Shown one piece after another: positions 1 through 5,426 of a stretch of 6,050 bases of DNA; positions within the stretch are counted from its first letter, which is position 1; every line of letters starts with the position of its first letter. This stretch comes from Nanobdellota archaeon. GTDB lineage: Archaea > Nanobdellota > Nanobdellia > Pacearchaeales > GW2011-AR1. The notes below the pieces were generated by a model that worked only from the letters and a program-made list of their open reading frames with translations, was not told the DNA's origin and made no database searches. The stretch is taken from the NCBI GenBank assembly GCA_030689875.1, contig JAUYHR010000089.1:1-6050 (forward strand), given 5' to 3'. A program made the position numbers and the translations under genes.

Positions 1-559
1 TGCAGGAGTGGATTCAGCAAGATATTTTTTATTTAGAGGCGCGCCTTTTGGCGAAGACGGAGATTTTTCAGAACAAGCATTAATTGATAGACATAATAAT
101 GAACTTGCAGACAAGCTTGGAAATTTAGTGAGCAGAGTAAGCGCATTGATTGAGAAATATGGGTTTGAGAAATTTGATTGGGAGAAATCAGAAAATGAAG
201 TTTTAATTAATAGAAACATAGCTTTTACTAATATGAATTTTTTTACTATTAAATTTAAAAATCTTTATTTTATTTCGATAGCTCTTCAAAAGAGCGTAGA
301 GAAACATTTTGACAATTATGAATTAGATAAAGTTTTGAATGAGATTTTTGCTTTTATTGATATTTGTAATGAATATGTCCAGAATAAAAGGCCATGGGAG
401 ACGGGAGACAAAAAAGTTCTTTATGAATTAGTAGAATCAATAAAAATTATTGCTAAATTGCTTTCTCCATTTATTCCAGAATCAGCAGAAAAAATTATAA
501 AACAATTTAATTCCAAAAGAATTACAAAAGGAGATGTTTTATTTAAGAAGATAAAATGA
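1..559 (+). CDS. metG: Methionyl-tRNA synthetase, C-terminal part (5' end outside window)
   Basis: This is the C-terminal portion of methionyl-tRNA synthetase, the cytoplasmic enzyme that charges tRNA-Met for initiation and elongation. The reading frame is already open at the left edge (codons from base 2), so the GTG at 8 is an internal Val, not a start. The first visible residues, ARYFLFRGAPFGEDGDFS, match the segment that follows the KMSKS loop in MetRS. The helical anticodon-binding domain comes next, with the RHNNELADKLGNLVSRV helix and a late NKRPWE motif. The Trp of that motif (codon 395-397) is equivalent to the anticodon-contacting Trp461 of E. coli MetRS. The Rossmann catalytic domain, zinc knuckle and KMSKS lie upstream and are not seen. 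No tRNA-binding OB domain is fused at the C-terminus; it is supplied by the next gene, whose ATG overlaps this TGA. The assignment is secure. Confidence 0.93.
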   Translation, partial: AGVDSARYFLFRGAPFGEDGDFSEQALIDRHNNELADKLGNLVSRVSALIEKYGFEKFDWEKSENEVLINRNIAFTNMNFFTIKFKNLYFISIALQKSVEKHFDNYELDKVLNEIFAFIDICNEYVQNKRPWETGDKKVLYELVESIKIIAKLLSPFIPESAEKIIKQFNSKRITKGDVLFKKIK

Positions 560-897
560 ATAAAGAAAATGTAAATTTTTCAGATTGGGAAAAACTTGAT
601 TTAAGAGTTGCAGAAATAAAAAATGTTGAAGAAATCAAGGGAGCAGATAAACTTTACAAATTAACCCTTGACGTCGGAGAATTAGGCGAGCGAACAATCT
701 GCGCAGGAATAAAACAATATTATTCTAAAGATGAATTAATTGGGAAAAAAATAATTTACTTTTCAAATTTAAAGCCGAGAATTCTAAAGGGAATTGAAAG
801 CCAGGGAATGCTTTTGGCAGCGTCAACGGAAGGGCATGAGAGGGTTGTTTTAATTTCTCCTGAAAAAGATATTGAAGTTGGAAGCAGGATTGGTTGA
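556..897 (+). CDS. metG: MetRS beta subunit-type tRNA-binding OB-fold protein
   Basis: This stand-alone tRNA-binding domain (Trbp111/EMAP-II-like OB fold, 113 residues) binds tRNA non-specifically and should raise the tRNA affinity of the MetRS encoded just upstream. In many bacteria the same domain is fused to the MetRS C-terminus, while many archaea keep it as a separate beta subunit. Family hallmarks are DWEKLDLRVAEI (residues 10-21), GADKLYKLTLDVGE (29-42), the ICAGI strand (48-52) and NLKPRILKGIESQGMLLAA (71-89). The length is normal for a free-standing version. The start ATG at 556 overlaps the metG stop as ATGA, and no strong ribosome-binding site precedes it, so translation is probably coupled to metG. 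The domain call is near certain; physical pairing with MetRS is inferred from the overlap. Confidence 0.93.
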   Translation: MNKENVNFSDWEKLDLRVAEIKNVEEIKGADKLYKLTLDVGELGERTICAGIKQYYSKDELIGKKIIYFSNLKPRILKGIESQGMLLAASTEGHERVVLISPEKDIEVGSRIG

Positions 898-945
898 ATT
901 CTTATAATCTCTGCAATTATTTAAACTTCTTTACTAAAATTAAAA

Positions 946-953
946 ATATAAAA
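946..953 (+). promoter_or_regulatory. Box A (TATA) promoter of the topoisomerase gene
   Basis: ATATAAAA is centred about 31 nt before the ATG at 981. Archaeal transcription usually starts about 25 nt downstream of the box centre, which would give a leader of only about 6 nt. There is no Shine-Dalgarno motif before the ATG, which fits near-leaderless translation and supports 981 as the start. The flanking sequence is also A/T-rich, so the exact box is uncertain. Confidence 0.45.
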
Positions 954-980
954 AGCCCATTAGATAATCTATAAAACACA

Positions 981-3431
981 ATGAACCCAAAACAAAAAAA
1001 AACACGCGAGGAAAACGCTGTTGAAAGTCATTTTATTGTCAATAAAGAAGATGTCAAGCATGCGACAGAAAAAATAGTTAAAGAACCGGTTGACGATAAA
1101 AAATATTTGCTAAAAAATGTAACTGAGAAGCCAATAAAAGAAAACATCCAGAAAATTATTTCTGTTGAAAAAGAATATTCAATTCCAACAAAAAAAGAAC
1201 TTGAAAAAATTGAACCTGAGACAAGAATAAAAAATAAATCAAAGAAAAAAAATTTGAAAACAAAAACTGAAAAATATGTTCCGCCAAAAATAAGTTTAAA
1301 TAAAACAGGCTATGAATTAATTATAACAGAAAAACCTCAAGCAGCAATGAAAATTGCTAATTCTTTGGGGAAAGCGATTCAAAAAGACATTAACAAAGTT
1401 CCATATTATGAATTAGAGAGAAATGGGAAAAAAATTATTGTCGGCTGCGCCGTCGGGCATTTATTTACATTAAAGCAAAATTCCAGCGCAAAACAAATTC
1501 CATCTTTTGATATTTTCTGGACCCCAAATTATCTTGCAAGAAAAAAAGACTTCACAAAAAGATATTATGATGCGCTTCTAAAGCTAATAAAAAATGCCGG
1601 TTCGCTGACAATCGCAACAGATTACGACACTGAAGGGGAAGTTATCGGCATGAATATTATGAAATATTTGTGCAATCAGAAGGATGCGTCAAGAATGAAA
1701 TTTTCCACTTTGACTAAAGATGAATTAGAAAACTCTTATGAAAATAAATCCGCCCACATTAATTGGGGACAGGCAATTGCAGGAGAAACCCGCCATTATC
1801 TGGATTGGTTTTATGGGATTAATTTGTCAAGAGCATTAATGGAAGCAATAAAGACAACCGGGAAATTCAGGATAATGTCAATAGGAAGAGTCCAAGGTCC
1901 TGCTTTGAACATGATTGTTGAAAAAGAAAAAGAAATTCAGGCATTTAAACCAGAAACTTACTGGCAGGTTTTTATAACGATTGACGACGGCATTAAAGGT
2001 TTGGAATTAAAGCACAACAAAGATATTTTTGCCTCCAAAGGCGATATCGGGGCTAAAAAAGAACTAGGAAAATTTAATAATTTAAAAGGAAAAAAAGCAA
2101 AAGCAGAAACAAAAAAAACAGAGCAGAAATTATCCCCCCCTTTTCCATTTAATCTGACAAACCTTCAGACAGAAGCTTACAAATTTTACGGAATAACGCC
2201 TTCAAGAACTTTGCAAATTGCCCAGTCACTTTATCTTGCAGGGTTGATTTCTTATCCAAGAACTTCCTCTCAGAAACTTCCTGCTTCAATTGGCTATGAA
2301 AAAATTTTAAAACAATTAGCAGAAGAATTTGGGGTTGAAAAATTAATAACAAAGAAAATTCCTGTTGAAGGAGAAAAATCAGATCCTGCCCATCCGTCAA
2401 TTTATCCGACGGGAAATAAGCAGATTCTTTCAGGAGAAGATAAGAGAATATATGAACTAATTGTCAGGAGATTTTTAAGCTTGTTTTGCGACGATGCGAT
2501 TATTGACAGCAAAAATGTGATTGCGGAAATTAACGGACTAAAATTTTCTGTGAAGGGACAAACAATAAGAAAAAAATCCTGGCTTGAAATTTATCCGTCA
2601 AAATTAAAAGAAGATAAAATTCCGGATGTAAATGGGGAAGTTAAAATTTTAGATTCAAGAACAGAACAAAAAGAAACCCAGCCTCCGCATAGATATTCTC
2701 CTGCTTCAATTATTTCTGAATTAGAAAAAAGAAATCTTGGAACAAAAGCCACGAGGAGCTCAATTTTAGAAACGCTTTATGACAGAAATTATATTGAAGG
2801 TCAGAGCATCAAAGCAACGCCATTTGGAATTTCTTTAATTGAAAGCTTGGAAAAATATTCTCCGATTATTATTGACGAAAAACTTACGCACGATTTTGAA
2901 GAGGATATGGAAGAAATAGGAAAAATTTATCCGAATGAAGAAAATAAAAAAACGGGTTTGAATAAAAAACTTTTAGAAAAAGAGCAGGCCGTAATAAATA
3001 AATCAAAAGAAATAATTACAAACATTACAAAAGATTTTAAAAAACATGAAAAAAAAATTGGAGAGGAATTAATTGATGCGAGCATCAAATTTAGAGAACA
3101 GCAAAAAAGAGAAAATACATTGATAAAATGCCCAAAATGCAACAAGGGAGATTTGGCAATAAATTATTCAAAGAAAAACAGGAGATTTTTTGTCGCGTGC
3201 AATGCTTATCCGGAATGCAGAAATACTTTTTCGCTTCCGCCAAACGGAGTTATTAAAAAAATAGAGCCTGCAAAAATATGCGAAGAATGCAGTTATCCGA
3301 TGGTAATGAGGCTGTCAAAAGGAAAAAGACCCTGGATTTTTTGCTGGAATCCCCAATGCAAAACGAATTTGGAATGGGTTGAAAAACGAGATGAAAAAAA
3401 CAGAGAAGAAAATGATTCTGAAAATAAATGA
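981..3431 (+). CDS. topA: Type IA DNA topoisomerase with lysine-rich N-terminal extension and two zinc ribbons
   Basis: This enzyme relaxes negatively supercoiled DNA by cutting one strand through a 5'-phosphotyrosine link. It has 816 residues. Residues 1-105 are a low-complexity tail (25 Lys and 15 Glu in the first 100) outside the usual fold. Toprim starts near 111, with Glu117 in YELIITEKP and the metal-binding TDYDTEGE (Asp214, Asp216, Glu218). MSIGRVQGPAL (299-309) follows, then the PPFPFNLTNLQ stretch and the catalytic Tyr425 in GLISYPRTSS, with Arg427 behind it. His471 lies in HPSIYPTG, and the LGTKATRSSI helix at 586-595. The C-terminus holds two Cys4 ribbons, C717/C720/C740/C746 and C767/C770/C788/C793, for DNA binding. 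The start must lie before Glu117; the ATG at 981 is the only ATG there and has a TATA box at suitable spacing. There is no helicase domain, so this is not reverse gyrase. A topo III label is possible, but all type IA chemistry is intact. Confidence 0.95.
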   Translation: MNPKQKKTREENAVESHFIVNKEDVKHATEKIVKEPVDDKKYLLKNVTEKPIKENIQKIISVEKEYSIPTKKELEKIEPETRIKNKSKKKNLKTKTEKYVPPKISLNKTGYELIITEKPQAAMKIANSLGKAIQKDINKVPYYELERNGKKIIVGCAVGHLFTLKQNSSAKQIPSFDIFWTPNYLARKKDFTKRYYDALLKLIKNAGSLTIATDYDTEGEVIGMNIMKYLCNQKDASRMKFSTLTKDELENSYENKSAHINWGQAIAGETRHYLDWFYGINLSRALMEAIKTTGKFRIMSIGRVQGPALNMIVEKEKEIQAFKPETYWQVFITIDDGIKGLELKHNKDIFASKGDIGAKKELGKFNNLKGKKAKAETKKTEQKLSPPFPFNLTNLQTEAYKFYGITPSRTLQIAQSLYLAGLISYPRTSSQKLPASIGYEKILKQLAEEFGVEKLITKKIPVEGEKSDPAHPSIYPTGNKQILSGEDKRIYELIVRRFLSLFCDDAIIDSKNVIAEINGLKFSVKGQTIRKKSWLEIYPSKLKEDKIPDVNGEVKILDSRTEQKETQPPHRYSPASIISELEKRNLGTKATRSSILETLYDRNYIEGQSIKATPFGISLIESLEKYSPIIIDEKLTHDFEEDMEEIGKIYPNEENKKTGLNKKLLEKEQAVINKSKEIITNITKDFKKHEKKIGEELIDASIKFREQQKRENTLIKCPKCNKGDLAINYSKKNRRFFVACNAYPECRNTFSLPPNGVIKKIEPAKICEECSYPMVMRLSKGKRPWIFCWNPQCKTNLEWVEKRDEKNREENDSENK

Positions 3432-3441
3432 AATTTTTTAA

Positions 3442-3498
3442 TCCCAAGGAGGGACAAGACAAAACTTTTCTTAAGCAAAAACATACCCTAAGGAAGGG
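3442..3498 (+). repeat. Two similar short hairpins, each with an AAGGA loop
   Basis: TCCC-AAGGA-GGGA (3442-3454) and CCCT-AAGGA-AGGG (3486-3498) are each a perfect 4-bp stem closing the same five-base loop, with CCC runs 43 nt apart. The bases after each stem are also loosely alike (A-rich, then a T-run, then AAGCA or AATCA), so this looks like a degenerate two-copy tandem repeat. The first hairpin begins ten bases after the topA stop, behind a T6 run (3434-3439). On the plus strand it could be a topA 3'-UTR structure or a small RNA. The loop resembles the AAGGAGG ribosome-binding site of the next gene. Function is unknown. Confidence 0.45.
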
Positions 3499-3519
3499 CA
3501 TAAAGGAAATTTTTGTAAT

Positions 3520-3556
3520 CATTCGCCAAGTGAATGCAAACATTCCAATTCATTCA
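3520..3556 (+). repeat. Mutually exclusive CATTC/GAATG stems
   Basis: CATTC occurs at 3520-3524, 3541-3545 and 3551-3555, around a single GAATG at 3532-3536. The GAATG can pair with the first copy (loop GCCAAGT), with the second (loop CAAA), or as TGAATG/CATTCA with the third. If transcribed, this segment has competing folds. It lies upstream of the likely RRM promoter, so it may not be part of that mRNA. The stems are only 5-6 bp and may be coincidental. Confidence 0.25.
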
Positions 3557-3640
3557 AAATTTCAGTTTTGAACGAAAGCTTGATCAAATGAAACGAAAAG
3601 TTTAAAAAGTGATTTAATTAAATAAAAGAATGTCAGGTAA

Positions 3641-3648
3641 TATAAAAT
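3641..3648 (+). promoter_or_regulatory. Probable box A (TATA) of the RRM gene
   Basis: TATAAAAT is centred about 49 nt before the ATG at 3694. Initiation about 25 nt downstream would fall near 3670, giving a leader of about 24 nt that contains the Shine-Dalgarno site. TTTAAAAA at 3601-3608 is an alternative box that would give a leader of about 65 nt. The choice between them is uncertain. Confidence 0.4.
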
Positions 3649-3681
3649 TTCACGGAGCGTTTATAATTCTTAAATGAATGT

Positions 3682-3688
3682 AAGGAGG
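3682..3688 (+). promoter_or_regulatory. Strong Shine-Dalgarno site of the RRM gene
   Basis: AAGGAGG lies five bases before the ATG at 3694, a near-complete match to the 16S rRNA tail. It fixes the start codon. No other gene in this window has a comparable site; the others look leaderless or translationally coupled, so this gene is translated by a different mode. Confidence 0.85.
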
Positions 3689-3693
3689 ATAAA

Positions 3694-3981
3694 ATGAAGC
3701 TATACGTAGGGAATTTGCCTTGGAGTGTTGATGAAGCAGGTTTGAAAAAACTTTTCGAGAGTTATACAACTGAAGAAATTACACTAATCATGGACAAGTA
3801 CTCGGGAAGATCTAAAGGATTTGGATTTGTAACTATTGCGGACGATGCAGCAGCTCAAAAAGCAATGACAGAACTGAACGGCAAACAAATTGAAGGCCGT
3901 GAGCTTAAAGTTACAGAAGCAAAACCAATGGAAGAAAGACCGCCAAGAAGAAGTTTTGATAATAGAAGAAGCAGGTATTAA
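3694..3981 (+). CDS. Single-RRM RNA-binding protein with Arg-rich tail
   Basis: This small cytoplasmic RNA-binding protein (95 residues) resembles the cold-inducible single-RRM proteins of cyanobacteria and other bacteria, and eukaryotic glycine-rich RRM proteins. RNP2 is LYVGNL (residues 3-8) with aromatic Tyr4. RNP1 is KGFGFVTI (41-48) with Phe43 and Phe45, so all three stacking aromatics are present. The RRM ends near residue 77. A short basic tail follows, with Arg-rich RPPRRSFDNRRSRY at 82-95, and probably adds charge-based RNA contacts. In place of the usual Gly-rich tail it has Arg, Ser and Asn. RRMs are uncommon in archaea. With the strong Shine-Dalgarno site, this suggests either acquisition from bacteria or an abundant, regulated protein; both are inferences. 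The targets cannot be read from sequence, and a role in RNA chaperoning or cold response is only family analogy. T-rich terminators follow the gene. Confidence 0.92.
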   Translation: MKLYVGNLPWSVDEAGLKKLFESYTTEEITLIMDKYSGRSKGFGFVTIADDAAAQKAMTELNGKQIEGRELKVTEAKPMEERPPRRSFDNRRSRY

Positions 3982-3983
3982 TC

Positions 3984-4016
3984 TTTTTTCCAATAATTTA
4001 TTTTTTTTATTTTTTT
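3984..4016 (+). terminator. Poly-T terminator after the RRM gene
   Basis: T6 (3984-3989), T8 (4001-4008) and T7 (4010-4016) begin two bases after the RRM stop. Archaeal RNA polymerase terminates at such T-tracts on the non-template strand without needing a hairpin. The length and position make this a convincing terminator. Confidence 0.65.
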
Positions 4017-4048
4017 ATATAAACCCAAAAAGAGGAACAAAAAGCAGG

Positions 4049-4079
4049 AAACCAAATTAAAGAGGGTTTTTTATTTTTT
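4049..4079 (+). terminator. Backup hairpin plus T-tract
   Basis: AAACC (4049-4053) can pair with GGTTT (4065-4069) around an 11-base loop, followed by T-runs up to 4079. A longer-range pairing of AAACCC (4021-4026) with GGGTTT (4064-4069) is also possible. It may back up the RRM terminator. On the minus strand, the A-runs at 4027-4031 and 4039-4043 read as T-tracts and could end the convergent small gene. The stem is short. Confidence 0.3.
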
Positions 4080-4098
4080 CAATTTTAAGAATTAGCTA

Positions 4099-4165
4099 CT
4101 CCCGACCCCGCTCGGAATGATTTGATTATTTATTTTTAAGTTTCTCTCGCAAAGTCGCTCGGAAT
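4099..4165 (-). repeat. Two copies of a GC-rich degenerate repeat
   Basis: CTCCCGACCCCGCTCGGAAT (4099-4118) and a related 22-nt stretch at 4144-4165 (starting CTCTCGC and ending GTCGCTCGGAAT) share the exact nonamer GCTCGGAAT and a CTC-C/T-CG start. Their base composition stands out from the A/T-rich surroundings. The right copy forms the last codons and approach to the stop of the minus-strand small gene. This looks like a short dispersed element, but its copy number elsewhere is unknown. Confidence 0.4.
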
Positions 4166-4321
4166 ATAATATGTAAGTTCAAGTTTTTTAAAAATTGAGG
4201 CAATAATTTCTTTTTCTGTTTCTGAATCAATCTGCCCAAATTCGTCCTCGTAAAAAGTCGTGCCTCCAATTTTATCAATTATGTACGCCCTCTCTTTTAT
4301 TGTCAGCACTCCTTTAAACAT
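4136..4321 (-). CDS. Small unrecognised protein, 61 residues
   Basis: I do not recognise this protein. It is small, soluble and mixed-charge, with no signal peptide, membrane segment or Cys pairs. Residues 1-18 look like a strand-helix start (MFKGVLTIKERAYIIDKI), followed by a GGTTFYEDEFGQ turn and an amphipathic helix at 33-47 (SETEKEIIASIFKKL). It is called a gene for two reasons: the codons are ordinary for the window, and a perfect TTTATATA box lies about 25 nt upstream of its ATG, placing transcription start at the ATG (leaderless). It converges on the RRM gene and diverges from the SIMPL gene. The last residues (IPSDFARET) are encoded by a GC-rich repeat copy, so the original C-terminus may have been shorter or different. 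A function cannot be assigned. Confidence 0.62.
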   Translation of the reverse strand: MFKGVLTIKERAYIIDKIGGTTFYEDEFGQIDSETEKEIIASIFKKLELTYYIPSDFARET

Positions 4322-4342
4322 TTAATTAATTCTTTTGAAAGA

Positions 4343-4350
4343 TATATAAA
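4343..4350 (-). promoter_or_regulatory. Consensus box A for the minus-strand small gene
   Basis: Read on the minus strand this is TTTATATA, the archaeal box A consensus, preceded by purine-rich AAACAGA that could serve as a BRE. Its centre is 25-26 nt from the A of the ATG at 4321, the spacing expected for a leaderless transcript. This is the main support for that gene. Confidence 0.65.
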
Positions 4351-4376
4351 TCTGTTTGACTACTAAAATACATAAC

Positions 4377-4384
4377 AATTAAAA
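4377..4384 (+). promoter_or_regulatory. Weak box A candidate for the SIMPL gene
   Basis: AATTAAAA is centred about 26 nt before the ATG at 4407, again at leaderless spacing, though it matches the consensus poorly. There is no Shine-Dalgarno site before the ATG. The 85-nt gap to the divergent small gene would therefore carry two back-to-back promoters. Confidence 0.35.
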
Positions 4385-4406
4385 ACCAAACGTTGTTAAT
4401 AAGAAT

Positions 4407-5159
4407 ATGAAACTAAACTCATCAGTCCAGATAACTTTAATCATTGTTGCAGGAATAATTTTACTGACTTTAATTTCAATTTTCACAATTAAATCATTTG
4501 TTTCTTCTCCAAAAGATTCGCTTGATGTGAACGGGCAGTCAACAATTAAGGTAACTCCGGATTTAATTACTATTTATTATAACATTGAAACAACAGGAAA
4601 TACAACAAAAGAAGCAAGCGATAAAAATGCAGAGATAACAAATAAATTAAGAACTGAAATATTAAGATTAGGGTTCAAAGAAGGTGATTTGAAAACTGAA
4701 AATTTTAATATTTATCCCTGGCAAGAATGGGAAAATGACGCTTATGTAGACAAGGGATGGAAAGCAACAAACTCATTAAAAATAGAACTTTCAGCAAATC
4801 AGACAAATAAAATCGCTGGCTTGGTCGATGCAGGCGCAAATTCTGGCGCAGGAATTGGATCTATTAATTTTGAATTAACAGAAGAATCCCAGCAAAAAAA
4901 TAAAGCTGAAGCAATAAAAATGGCCAGCCAAGATGCAAGAATAAAAGCAGAAGCAATTGCAGAAGGATTTAATAAAAAAGTCGGGAAATTAGTTTCTGTT
5001 TCTTTGAATGATTATGGTTATTATCCTTGGCCAATTTATCGGGCTGAAACTGCTGGAATGGAAGCAGGTTATGATATGGCGAAAGAATCTGTTGTGAATA
5101 TTCAGCCTTCAGACAAAGAAATTACAGCGCAAGTAAATGCTGTTTATAAGTTGAGATGA
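4407..5159 (+). CDS. Membrane-anchored SIMPL (DUF541) domain protein
   Basis: This 250-residue protein belongs to the SIMPL/DUF541 family (YggE, BP26/OMP28, SIMPL). A hydrophobic segment at residues 9-28 (ITLIIVAGIILLTLISIFTI), after a short Lys-containing N-terminus, is a signal anchor with no lipobox Cys. The rest should face the cell exterior. The SIMPL domain spans about 39-248 and shows the opening LDVNGQSTIKVTPDLITIYYNI with the VTPD signature. It then has the helix rich in Ala/Asn/Lys, LGFKEGDLKTENFNIYPW, the mid-domain strand TNSLKIELSA, the GANSG turn before INFEL, and the long helix AEAIKMASQDARIKAEAIAEGF. The closing strand ITAQVNAVYKLR completes the fold. The family's biochemical role is poorly understood. 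Bacterial homologues are envelope proteins tied to oxidative stress (YggE) or ring-shaped assemblies (BP26), and the eukaryotic one acts in signalling; none can be transferred here. The family assignment is strong. Confidence 0.9.
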   Translation: MKLNSSVQITLIIVAGIILLTLISIFTIKSFVSSPKDSLDVNGQSTIKVTPDLITIYYNIETTGNTTKEASDKNAEITNKLRTEILRLGFKEGDLKTENFNIYPWQEWENDAYVDKGWKATNSLKIELSANQTNKIAGLVDAGANSGAGIGSINFELTEESQQKNKAEAIKMASQDARIKAEAIAEGFNKKVGKLVSVSLNDYGYYPWPIYRAETAGMEAGYDMAKESVVNIQPSDKEITAQVNAVYKLR

Positions 5160-5322
5160 TTTTTCTGTTTTATATTTCAGAATTATTCTTTTAATAGATT
5201 GTTTGAAGGTTATATCAAATTTATCAAAGAAAACAGCTCTTCCAATTAAAGGGGAGGTGAAAACTTCATTAAATAGAGCTAAAGAATTTATGGAATTAAT
5301 AAGGGAGATGTTAAACAAATGA
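5156..5322 (+). pseudogene. Possible small gene after SIMPL, broken by a one-base frameshift
   Basis: An ATG at 5156 overlaps the SIMPL stop as ATGA. It opens a hydrophobic 12-codon stretch, MIFLFYISELFF, that ends at TAA (5192-5194). The frame one base back (open from 5155 with no ATG until 5290) continues from 5191 with LIDCLKVISNLSKK and ends in an amphipathic helix, LNRAKEFMELIREMLNK, before TGA at 5320-5322. One extra T in the TTTT run at 5189-5192 would fuse both parts into a 55-residue protein coupled to SIMPL. It could be a decayed gene, a read error or chance. GGGGAGGTGA at 5251-5260 resembles a Shine-Dalgarno site but has no start codon at a useful distance. I do not recognise a family. 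Confidence 0.28.
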
Positions 5323-5352
5323 GAAATAAATTTTTATACTTTGTCTGCTATC

Positions 5353-5366
5353 TTTTGTTAACAAAA
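5353..5366. promoter_or_regulatory. Perfect 14-nt palindrome, candidate operator
   Basis: TTTTGTTAACAAAA is a perfect inverted repeat with no spacer. It ends about 31 nt before the box A of the winged-helix nucleotidyltransferase gene. The position suits a regulator that binds upstream of the pre-initiation complex. Since the next gene encodes a DNA-binding domain, autoregulation is a reasonable guess. Chance is not excluded in A/T-rich DNA, although the central GTTAAC adds some specificity. Confidence 0.35.
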
Positions 5367-5397
5367 AATAGAAGGAATTTACCAATAAATGGCAATA

Positions 5398-5405
5398 TTT
5401 AAATA
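5398..5405 (+). promoter_or_regulatory. Box A of the winged-helix MNT gene
   Basis: TTTAAATA is centred 25-26 nt before the ATG at 5427, the same spacing as the box of the minus-strand small gene. It predicts a leaderless mRNA. No Shine-Dalgarno motif precedes the ATG (TTTCTT), which agrees. Confidence 0.6.
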
Positions 5406-5426
5406 GTCTAAATTTATTAATTTCTT

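Noticed and set aside
2134..2140. C7 homopolymer in topA as a possible phase-variation tract
   Set aside because: The frame is intact and the run encodes the conserved SPPF part of the PPFPFNLTNLQ motif, so it is explained by protein conservation.
2149..2400. Minus-strand open frame of 83 codons inside topA
   Set aside because: It lies opposite the catalytic Tyr region of a clearly coding, conserved gene and has no promoter or familiar motif.
2927..3145. Minus-strand open frame rich in Phe, Leu and Cys
   Set aside because: This composition is the expected antisense of Lys/Glu-rich topA coding sequence; there is no independent support.
3253..3543. Minus-strand open frames running from the topA tail into the intergenic gap (including 3293-3484)
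   Set aside because: They are antisense to the zinc ribbons and the AAGGA hairpins, with Cys/Phe-rich shadow composition and no box A at suitable spacing.
3662..3667. TATAAT as a bacterial -10 box before the RRM gene
   Set aside because: No -35 hexamer is found 16-18 nt upstream, and the window is otherwise archaeal in its promoters.
3432..3693. Known RNA (RNase P, SRP, C/D box) in the gap after topA
   Set aside because: None of the conserved elements of those RNAs is visible; only short hairpins are seen.
3784..3993. Minus-strand open frame over the RRM gene
   Set aside because: It is fully antisense to a well-supported RRM and has shadow composition.
5109..5318. Minus-strand open frame of 69 codons at the SIMPL 3' end
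   Set aside because: The plus strand here has better coding character (amphipathic Lys/Glu helix), and no consensus promoter at leaderless spacing was evident.
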